DNA of 64,000 nt. Origin: Pseudoduganella flava. GTDB lineage: Bacteria > Pseudomonadota > Gammaproteobacteria > Burkholderiales > Burkholderiaceae_D. The notes under the pieces are model-generated. The model was given only the letters and a program-made list of their open reading frames with translations. It was not told the DNA's origin and did no database searches. Position numbers and translations under genes: made by a program. Within the stretch, counting starts at the first letter, position 1; every line of letters begins with the position of its first letter. The DNA lies in NCBI RefSeq assembly GCF_007830495.1, contig NZ_VLKW01000007.1, positions 186,001 through 250,000 on the forward strand. Reading direction: 5' to 3'. Below are positions 57,413 through 64,000 of the stretch, one piece after another.

Positions 57413-60400
57413 TTACACCAGCACCCGCTCGATGCCGCCGTCGTTGGCGCGCTTCACGTAATCCGGCAGCCAGTTCTCGCCCAGCAGGTGCTTGGCGATT
57501 TCCACGACGATGTAGTCGGCCGTCGTGCCGGAGTCCTCGTTGTAGCGCGACAGGCCCTGCAGGCAGGACGGGCAGCTCGTCAGGATCTTGACGTTGCCGT
57601 CGAAGCCGTCGGCGCGCAGCTTGTCCGAACCCTTGACCATCTCCTCCTCCTTGCGGAAGCGCACCTGCGTGGAGATGTCCGGCCGCGTGACGGCCAGGGT
57701 GCCCGACTCGCCGCAGCAGCGGTCGTTCTTCTCGATCTTGACGCTGTCATGCGTCTGGACCAGCGCGTTCACCGTCTTGACCGGATCCTGCAGCTTCATC
57801 GGCGTGTGGCACGGGTCGTGGTACATGTAGCGCGTGCCCGTCACGCCTTCCAGTTTGACGCCCTTCTCCAGCAGGTATTCATGGATGTCCATGATGCGGC
57901 AACCAGGGAAGATCTTCTCGAACTCGTACGTGGCCAGCTGGTCGTAGCAGGTACCGCACGACACGAGCACCGTCTTGATGTCCAGGTAGTTCAGCGTGTT
58001 GGCCATCCGGTGGAAGAGGACGCGGTTATCCGTCATCATCTTCTCGGCCTTCTCGTAGTCGCCCGAGCCGCGCTGCGGATAGCCGCAGCACAGGTAGCCC
58101 GGCGGCAGCACCGTCTGCACGCCCACTTCCCACAGCATGGCCTGGGTGGCGAGACCGACTTGCGAGAACAGCCGCTCCGAGCCGCAGCCCGGGAAGTAGA
58201 ACACCGCTTCCGTGTTGGCGTTGGTCTTCTGCGGATCGCGGATGATCGGGATCATCTTGTTGTCCTCGATGTCCAGCAGCGCACGCGCGGACTTCTTCGG
58301 CAGGTTCCCCGGCATCTTCTTGTTGACGAAGTGGATCACCTGCTCGCGGATCGGCGCCTTGCCCGTCGTCGGCGGCGGTGCCTTGGTCTGCTGGCGCGCC
58401 ACCTTCTTGAACACTTCGTTGCCGAGGCGCTGGGCCTTGTAGCCCCAGCCGATCATCGACGAGCGCACGGCATTGATCGTGCCCGGATCGGTCGCGTTCA
58501 GGAAGAACATCGACGCCGCCTTGCCCGGGTTGAACGAGCGCTTGTCCATCTTGCGCAGCAGGTTCCGCATGTTCATCGACACGTCGCCGAAGTCGATGTT
58601 CACGGGGCACGGCGTCACGCACTTGTGGCATACGGTGCAGTGATCGGCCACGTCCTCGAACTCTTCCCAGTGGCGGATCGAGATGCCGCGGCGGGTCTGC
58701 TCTTCGTACAGGAACGCTTCGATCAGCGACGACGTCGCGAGGATCTTGTCGCGCGGCGAGTACAGCATGTTCGCGCGCGGCACGTGCGTCGAGCACACCG
58801 GCTTGCACTTGCCGCAGCGCAGGCAGTCCTTGACGCTGTTGGCGATCTCGCCGATGTCGCTTTGCTGCATGATCAGCGACTCGTGGCCCATCAGCCCGAA
58901 GGACGGCGTGTACGCGTTCGACAGGTCCGCTTCCATGCCCGGCAAGTTCAGGAGCTTGCCCTTGTTGAAGCGGCCTTCCGGATCGACGCGCTGCTTGTAC
59001 TTGCGGAAGTCCCCGATCTCGTCCTCGGTCAGGAACTCCAGCTTCGTGATGCCGATGCCGTGCTCGCCCGAGATCACGCCGTTCAGCGAGCGGGCCAGCC
59101 GCATGATGCGCGCGACGGCCTTGTGCGCGTCCTGCAGCATCTCATAATGGTCCGAGTTCACCGGCAGGTTCGTGTGCACGTTGCCGTCGCCGGCGTGCAT
59201 GTGCAGCGCCACGAACACGCGGCCGCGCAGGATGCGCTTGTGGATCGCCTGGGCCTCGTCGAGGATCAGCTTGAACGCGGCGCCGTTGAAGATCTGGCGC
59301 AGCGGGGCGCGCAGTTCCTGCTTCCAGCTGACGCGCACGGTGCGGTCCTGCACGATGTCGAACAGCGTTGCCTGCGGCTGGCGGCCGAGACGCTCGGCAA
59401 ACGCCAGGTCGAGCTCACCGAGCCCCAGGCCCGCCAGGTCGACGCGCACGTCGGCCAGCGGCTTGTCCAGGTTCGCCAGCAGGAAGGTCCAGCGCTCCTG
59501 CACCTGCTCGATCAGCGCCAGCGCCTGTTGCGGGCGGTCGCCCAGCATCTCCGCATCGCCCACCTTGTCGTCGGTGGCGTCGTCGCTCTTGCCGATCGGG
59601 AGGTTGCCCGCCTCGACGTACTCGCGCAGCGCCTGCGCCAGTTGCAGCTTGTTCTTGATCGACAGCTCGATGTTGATGCGCTCGATGCCGTCCGTGTATT
59701 CGCCCATCCGGTTCAACGGAATGACGACGTCCTCGTTGATCTTGAACGCGTTGGTGTGCTTCGCGATCGCGGCGGTGCGGGCGCGGTCCAGCCAGAATTT
59801 CTTGCGGGCTTCCGGGCTGACGGCGACGAAGCCTTCGCCGACGCGGGTGTTCGCCAGGCGCACCACTTCGGAGGCGGCCATCGCGACGGCATCCTCGTCG
59901 TCGCCGACGATGTCGCCGAACAGCGCCATCTTCGGCAGCACGCCGCGCTTCGACTTGGTGGCGTAGCCGACGGCGCGCAGGTAGCGCTCATCCAGGTGTT
60001 CCAGGCCGGCGAGGCGCAGCGTTTCGAACTGCGGGCCCTGCTTCGGCAAGCCGTCCAGGTAGTCCTTGATCTCGACGATCGACGGAATCGCATCGCGCGC
60101 CTGGCCGAAGAATTCGAGGCACACGGTGCGCGTGTGCTTCGGCATCTTGTGCAGGATCCAGCGCGCCGACGTGATCAGGCCATCGCAGCCTTCCTTCTGC
60201 ACGCCCGGCAGGCCGGCGAGGAATTTGTCGGTGACGTCCTTGCCCAGGCCTTCCTTGCGGAACTTGCGGCCTTCGATCTCCAGGATCTCCGTCTTGAACG
60301 GCGTGCCCTTCGCTTCGCCCTTCGCGTTCGGGTGCGTCCATTCGAGCTTGAAGCGAGCCAGCGGCGTATCGTGGATCTTCGACAGGTTGTGGTCCAGGCG

Positions 60401-61426
60401 CGTGACGTCGAGCCAGTCGCCGTTCGGGTCGACCATGCGCCACGATGCCAGGTTGTCCAGCGCGGTGCCCCACAACACGGCCTTCTTGCCGCCCGCGTTC
60501 ATCGCGATGTTCCCGCCGATGCAGGATGCGTGCGCGGAGGTGGGATCGACGGCGAACACGAAGCCGGCCTTCTCGGCCGCGCCGGAGACCTGGTTCGTGA
60601 TGACGCCCGCTTCGGTGAAGATCGTCGCGTACTCGCGGTCCACGCCCGGCAGCACCTTCATTTCGACAGGGCCGATGCCCAGCAGCTTTTCCGTGTTGAT
60701 GACGGCCGACAGCGGCGACAGCGGAATCGCGCCGCCCGTGTAGCCGGTGCCGCCGCCGCGCGGGATGATCGTCAGGCCCAGTTCGATGCAGCCTTTCACG
60801 AGGCCGGCGATCTCGTCTTCCGTATCGGGCGTCAGCACGACGAACGGATACTCGACGCGCCAGTCGGTGGCGTCGGTCACGTGCGTGATGCGCTTCATGC
60901 CGTCGAAGCGGATGTTGTGCTTCGTCGTGTAGCGGCCCAGCACCTTGACGGCGCGCTTGCGCAGGTCGTACATCTGGCGGAACTCTTCGCCGAAGTCGGC
61001 CACGGCCTTGTTGGCGGCGGCCAGCAGCTTCTCGACGTTGGCGCGGCGCTTTGCCGCCACCTCGCCGGATTCGTCCGCATCGACGGCGAGCCGGCGCTTG
61101 TCGACTTCGGACAGGCGGTGATGCAGCGCGTCGATCAGTGCCTGGCGGCGCTTCGGATTGTCCAGCAGGTCGTCCTGCAGGTACGGGTTGCGGCGCACCA
61201 CCCAGATATCGCCCAGCACCTCGTACAGCATGCGCGCGGAGCGGCCCGTCTGGCGGGCGCCGCGCAGCTCGTCCAGCAGCTGCCACGCCTCCGAGCCCAG
61301 CAGGCGGATGACGATCTCGCGGTCGGAGAACGACGTGTAGTTGTACGGAATTTCACGGACACGGGTCGGCGCATGGCCGTCGGGCGTCTCGGCAAGCAGG
61401 GCCTGGATTTGTGCTGGGGCGTTCAT
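57413..61426 (-). CDS. FAD/Fe-S oxidoreductase fusion (DUF3683, GlcD-GlcF type)
   Basis: A 1337-aa fusion. N-terminal DUF3683 region (to about 170); PCMH-type FAD-binding domain (about 190-370, GGGTGYTGGAIPLSPLSAV); FAD oxidase C-terminal domain (to about 830, HMHAGDGNVHTNLPV, GEHGIGITK); two ferredoxin sites CLRCGKCKPVC (about 865) and CTVCHKCVTPCPVN (about 930); two CCG domains with CCGYPQRGSG (about 1112) and CCGESGTLAV (about 1238). GlcD- and GlcF-like parts are thus in one chain. It probably oxidises a 2-hydroxy acid such as D-lactate or glycolate, passing electrons to quinone. A glycolate role would feed glyoxylate to Gcl, but this is speculative. Confidence 0.92.
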   Translation of the reverse strand: MNAPAQIQALLAETPDGHAPTRVREIPYNYTSFSDREIVIRLLGSEAWQLLDELRGARQTGRSARMLYEVLGDIWVVRRNPYLQDDLLDNPKRRQALIDALHHRLSEVDKRRLAVDADESGEVAAKRRANVEKLLAAANKAVADFGEEFRQMYDLRKRAVKVLGRYTTKHNIRFDGMKRITHVTDATDWRVEYPFVVLTPDTEDEIAGLVKGCIELGLTIIPRGGGTGYTGGAIPLSPLSAVINTEKLLGIGPVEMKVLPGVDREYATIFTEAGVITNQVSGAAEKAGFVFAVDPTSAHASCIGGNIAMNAGGKKAVLWGTALDNLASWRMVDPNGDWLDVTRLDHNLSKIHDTPLARFKLEWTHPNAKGEAKGTPFKTEILEIEGRKFRKEGLGKDVTDKFLAGLPGVQKEGCDGLITSARWILHKMPKHTRTVCLEFFGQARDAIPSIVEIKDYLDGLPKQGPQFETLRLAGLEHLDERYLRAVGYATKSKRGVLPKMALFGDIVGDDEDAVAMAASEVVRLANTRVGEGFVAVSPEARKKFWLDRARTAAIAKHTNAFKINEDVVIPLNRMGEYTDGIERINIELSIKNKLQLAQALREYVEAGNLPIGKSDDATDDKVGDAEMLGDRPQQALALIEQVQERWTFLLANLDKPLADVRVDLAGLGLGELDLAFAERLGRQPQATLFDIVQDRTVRVSWKQELRAPLRQIFNGAAFKLILDEAQAIHKRILRGRVFVALHMHAGDGNVHTNLPVNSDHYEMLQDAHKAVARIMRLARSLNGVISGEHGIGITKLEFLTEDEIGDFRKYKQRVDPEGRFNKGKLLNLPGMEADLSNAYTPSFGLMGHESLIMQQSDIGEIANSVKDCLRCGKCKPVCSTHVPRANMLYSPRDKILATSSLIEAFLYEEQTRRGISIRHWEEFEDVADHCTVCHKCVTPCPVNIDFGDVSMNMRNLLRKMDKRSFNPGKAASMFFLNATDPGTINAVRSSMIGWGYKAQRLGNEVFKKVARQQTKAPPPTTGKAPIREQVIHFVNKKMPGNLPKKSARALLDIEDNKMIPIIRDPQKTNANTEAVFYFPGCGSERLFSQVGLATQAMLWEVGVQTVLPPGYLCCGYPQRGSGDYEKAEKMMTDNRVLFHRMANTLNYLDIKTVLVSCGTCYDQLATYEFEKIFPGCRIMDIHEYLLEKGVKLEGVTGTRYMYHDPCHTPMKLQDPVKTVNALVQTHDSVKIEKNDRCCGESGTLAVTRPDISTQVRFRKEEEMVKGSDKLRADGFDGNVKILTSCPSCLQGLSRYNEDSGTTADYIVVEIAKHLLGENWLPDYVKRANDGGIERVLV

Positions 61427-61667
61427 TGTGCGGGGAAACAGAAGACACCAAGAGGGTCCATTCTAGCGTATTGCGGCGCACAACGCCCCAGAGCCCCTGA
61501 TTTTTGCCAGGTTCCGTTAACGTCAACCAATGAAATATCATTCGGCCGCCGCCGGGTTTGCGCTCTCGGCCGTACGGCCGATTCAGCCAAAACAACGCAA
61601 AAATTGCGCGCATTCCGCGAAGGCAAAATAAAGTGTGACTATTCAACCACGGGTTTGGGGCGGCGGA

Positions 61668-62162
61668 TCAGCCGCCAAGCGCATGGGCCAGCGAGCGCCA
61701 GAAGCCGTCCGGCACGTACAGCAGCGCCGCCGTCATCGTCAGGTAGCGGGCGAACTTGCCGATCGCCATATAGCCGATCGCGGGCCAGAACGGCAGCTTC
61801 AGCCAGCCCCCCAATGTGCACAGCGGGTCGCCGATGGCAGGCACCCACGACAGCAGCATCGTCTTCGCGCCGTAATGCGACAGCCACGCGAACCAGCGGC
61901 TGGAGCGCTCCTTCGCAAAGGCTTCCTTCGCGTAGTACCCCATCCAGTAATCGACGGCGCCGCCCAGCGTATTGCCGCAGGTGGCGACCAGGATGGCGGG
62001 CCAGAACATGTCTTCGTTTGCCTTGCAGACGGCGAAGACGGCGGGCTCGGAGCCGAGCGGAACGAGGGTCGCGGAGACGAAACTGATGATGAAGACCGAC
62101 GTCAGCCCCACTTCCGGCGCCGCCAGGAAGGCGAGCAGCCAGGCTATTGCAGATTCGATCAT
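61668..62162 (-). CDS. YqaA/DedA-like membrane protein
   Basis: A 164-aa inner-membrane protein of the SNARE-associated/VTT (YqaA) family. TM segments: IAWLLAFLAAP, LTSVFIISFVSATLVPLGSE, AILVATCGNTLGGAVDYWMG and a C-terminal pair. GNTLGGAVDYWMGYYAKEA and LSWVPAIGDPLCTLGGWLKLP are the family hallmarks. Members relate to DedA lipid flippases. The ATG at 62162 is chosen because upstream residues are not conserved-looking. The spacer 61427-61667 before the oxidoreductase gene shows nothing clear. Confidence 0.88.
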   Translation of the reverse strand: MIESAIAWLLAFLAAPEVGLTSVFIISFVSATLVPLGSEPAVFAVCKANEDMFWPAILVATCGNTLGGAVDYWMGYYAKEAFAKERSSRWFAWLSHYGAKTMLLSWVPAIGDPLCTLGGWLKLPFWPAIGYMAIGKFARYLTMTAALLYVPDGFWRSLAHALGG

Positions 62163-62334
62163 CGAAGATTTGGCGGGTGGCTTGAGCTTCCCATTATAAT
62201 GAAGCGACCCTGACGCATCCCGCACGAATGAACGGCCGCGCCCACCCCGCGCCACCTGCCCTCCTTCGCGCATCTCCGCGGTTACCACCGTCGATCAACC
62301 ACCCGCCGCCCTGGCCCCACTTTGCTTGACGACC

Positions 62335-63867
62335 ATGACTATCGACTACCTGAAGAAGATCCTGACCGCGCGCGTCTACGACGTCGCCCGTGAAACGCCG
62401 CTGGAGCTGGCGCCGACCTTGTCGGCCCGCTATGAGAACCGAATTTACTTCAAGCGCGAGGACATTCAGGACGTATTCAGCTTCAAGATTCGCGGCGCCT
62501 ACAACAAGATGGCGCACCTGACGGATGCGCAGCGCAAGCGCGGCGTCATCTGCGCTTCGGCCGGCAATCACGCGCAAGGCGTGGCGCTGTCCGCGGCCCG
62601 CATGGGCTGCCGCGCCGTCATCGTGATGCCGACGACGACGCCGCTGCTGAAGATCGAAGCGGTGAAGGCGCGCGGCGGCGACAGCGTGGAAGTGGTGCTG
62701 CATGGCGAGTCGTACACGGATGCCTACAACCACGCGCTGACCCTGGAGAAGGAACAGAAGCTGACGTTCGTGCATCCGTTCGACGACCCGGACGTCATCG
62801 CCGGCCAGGGTACGATCGGCATGGAGATCCTGCGCCAGCATGCGGCGCCGATCCATGCGATCTTCGTGTCGATCGGCGGCGGCGGCCTGATCTCGGGCGT
62901 GGCGGCGTACGTGAAGCAGATCCGCCCGGACATCCGCGTGATCGGCGTGCAGACGATGGATTCGGACGCGATGGCGCGCAGCCTGAAGGCGGGCGAACGC
63001 GTGACGTTGCCGGACGTGGGCCTGTTCGCCGACGGCACCGCCGTGCGCCTGGTCGGCGAGGAAACGTTCCGCCTGGTGCAGCAGTACGTGGACGAGGTGA
63101 TCATCGTCGACACGGATGCGCTCTGCGCGGCGATCAAGGACGTGTTCACTGACACCCGCTCGATCCTCGAACCTTCGGGCGCGCTGGCCATTGCCGGTGC
63201 CAAGGCCTACATCGAGCGCGCGGCACTGACGAAGAACCCGGTGCGCAACGAGTCGCTGATCGCCATCGCTTCCGGCGCCAACATGAACTTCGACCGGCTG
63301 CGCTTCGTGGCCGAGCGCGCCGAGCTGGGCGAATTCCGCGAAGCCGTCTTTGCCGTCACGATGGCCGAGCAGCGCGGCAGCTTCAAGCGCTTCTGCTCGC
63401 TGATCGGGCCGCGCAACGTCACCGAGTTCAACTACCGGATCAGCGACAAGGAGCAGGCCCACGTGTTCGTCGGCGTGCAGATCGCCGACCGCGGCGAGTC
63501 GAACGCGCTGGCGCGGCGCTTCGAGGAACACGACTTCAAGACGCTGGAACTGACACACGACGAACTGGCCAAGACGCACCTGCGCCACCTCGTCGGCGGC
63601 AAGAGCACGCTGGCGAAGGACGAGCTGTTGTACCGCTTCGAATTCCCCGAGCGCCCGGGCGCGCTGATGCGCTTCCTGGACAGCATGGCGCCGAACTGGA
63701 ACATCTCGCTGTGCCACTACCGCTCGCAAGGCGGCGACGTGGGCCGCATCCTGATCGGCCTGCAGGTGCCGCCGGAAGAGATGGAAGCCTTTGCCCGCTT
63801 CCTCGCCACGCTGGGGTATCGCTACTGGGACGAGACGCAGAATCCCGTCTACAAGCTGTTCCTGTAA
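62335..63867 (+). CDS. ilvA: Threonine ammonia-lyase, biosynthetic
   Basis: A 510-aa PLP enzyme deaminating L-threonine to 2-oxobutyrate for isoleucine synthesis. The PLP Lys is residue 51 in FSFKIRGAYNK; SAGNHAQGVALSAARMG and the glycine loop SIGGGGLISGVAAYVK follow. Two ACT-like regulatory domains make up the C-terminal third (about 330-510), expected for isoleucine feedback control. The ATG at 62335 is chosen over a TTG 9 nt upstream. A palindrome and T6 follow the stop. Confidence 0.96.
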   Translation: MTIDYLKKILTARVYDVARETPLELAPTLSARYENRIYFKREDIQDVFSFKIRGAYNKMAHLTDAQRKRGVICASAGNHAQGVALSAARMGCRAVIVMPTTTPLLKIEAVKARGGDSVEVVLHGESYTDAYNHALTLEKEQKLTFVHPFDDPDVIAGQGTIGMEILRQHAAPIHAIFVSIGGGGLISGVAAYVKQIRPDIRVIGVQTMDSDAMARSLKAGERVTLPDVGLFADGTAVRLVGEETFRLVQQYVDEVIIVDTDALCAAIKDVFTDTRSILEPSGALAIAGAKAYIERAALTKNPVRNESLIAIASGANMNFDRLRFVAERAELGEFREAVFAVTMAEQRGSFKRFCSLIGPRNVTEFNYRISDKEQAHVFVGVQIADRGESNALARRFEEHDFKTLELTHDELAKTHLRHLVGGKSTLAKDELLYRFEFPERPGALMRFLDSMAPNWNISLCHYRSQGGDVGRILIGLQVPPEEMEAFARFLATLGYRYWDETQNPVYKLFL

Positions 63868-63872
63868 CCCCT

Positions 63873-63898
63873 GGTGTCAGACACCGGTGTCTGACACC
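63873..63898 (+). terminator. 26-bp palindrome acting as ilvA terminator
   Basis: GGTGTCAGACACC and its mirror GGTGTCTGACACC form a perfect 26-bp palindrome 5 nt after the ilvA stop, followed by GCTGGTTTTTT. It looks like a relative of the GGTCAGACCC family (TGTCAGACA versus GGTCAGACC) that here serves as a Rho-independent terminator. Confidence 0.7.
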
Positions 63899-63953
63899 GC
63901 TGGTTTTTTCCGCTACCATGGCGGGCTTTCCCGTTTCAAAGGCAAGGTCCGCC

Positions 63954-64000
63954 ATGTCCAACTCCCCCGAACATTCACCGCTCGGCAAGAACTCCGCTTA
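63954..64000 (+). CDS. queF: Start of NADPH-dependent 7-cyano-7-deazaguanine reductase (partial)
   Basis: Only the first 15 codons are inside the window: MSNSPEHSPLGKNSA. This start, with PEHSPLGK, is typical of betaproteobacterial QueF, which reduces preQ0 to preQ1 in queuosine synthesis. AAGG lies about 7 nt before the ATG. The gene runs beyond the right edge. Confidence 0.7.
   Translation, partial: MSNSPEHSPLGKNSA

Noticed and set aside
61427..61667. Search for an RNA gene or promoter between the oxidoreductase and YqaA-like genes
   Set aside because: No stable hairpin with T-run, no tRNA-like fold and no clear promoter hexamers were seen.
56987..62086. A 1699-codon open frame on the plus strand
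   Set aside because: It is antisense to the clearly recognisable HIT, FAD/Fe-S oxidoreductase and YqaA-like genes. The translation is Arg/His/Val/Gln-rich without domains, as expected for a shadow frame in GC-rich DNA.

Overview
The window is high-GC DNA from a betaproteobacterium, most likely Oxalobacteraceae (Massilia/Duganella/Pseudoduganella type). Pointers are the fmdB-DUF502-aspS block, the ubiE-ubiJ-ubiB cluster, the 1337-aa DUF3683 FAD/Fe-S oxidoreductase, a PEP-CTERM protein, and a family of intergenic palindromes built around GGTCAGACCC. The genus is inferred from gene content and repeats only. No rRNA, tRNA or CRISPR array was seen.

Layout. 0-5.6 kb: a MerR regulator with a small partner gene, a response regulator/histidine kinase pair facing a MipA/OmpV outer-membrane protein, a methyltransferase behind a MerR-type promoter, and a PAS protein. 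5.6-28.1 kb: an oxalate super-locus. It holds oxc and frc, a Crp/Fnr-family regulator, a strongly promoted 48-codon ORF, an OxlT-like transporter with an FAH-family gene and a PanE-family reductase, a CbbR-like LysR gene, a gcl-hyi-glxR-HDAC operon with its own LysR gene, a second frc, a ModE-like regulator, and fdsGBAD. 28-33 kb: an accessory stretch (GST, NmrA-like protein, two LysR regulators, DsbA-like protein). 33-40 kb: a beta-oxidation operon led by a TetR gene. 40-44.3 kb: hslR, clsB, an EEP nuclease, a PEP-CTERM protein and a Nudix hydrolase. 44.3-52 kb: aspS-DUF502-fmdB and ubiE-Tim44-ubiJ-ubiB-methyltransferase. 52.2-53.9 kb: a small ORF and an intact IS1595-like element with an 8-bp target duplication. 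53.8-64 kb: a chemoreceptor, a secreted hypothetical protein, DUF971, HIT, the DUF3683 oxidoreductase, a YqaA-like membrane protein, ilvA, and the first codons of queF.

How the oxalate genes fit together (inference from families and position): oxalate enters by the OxlT-like carrier. Frc makes oxalyl-CoA and Oxc decarboxylates it to formyl-CoA. Formate released by Frc is oxidised by FdsGBAD to give NADH. For carbon assimilation, the PanE-like enzyme may reduce oxalyl-CoA to glyoxylate, which Gcl, Hyi and GlxR convert to glycerate. Three promoters (oxc, the transporter, the second frc) carry the same 14-bp palindrome, TTGACCGCGGTYAA. At oxc and frc2 it stands exactly 23 nt from an identical TATGAT -10 box. 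The Crp/Fnr-type regulator encoded next to one of these sites has an FNR-like E-x2-SR recognition helix, so it is the obvious candidate to control this regulon. This is the most interesting feature of the window.
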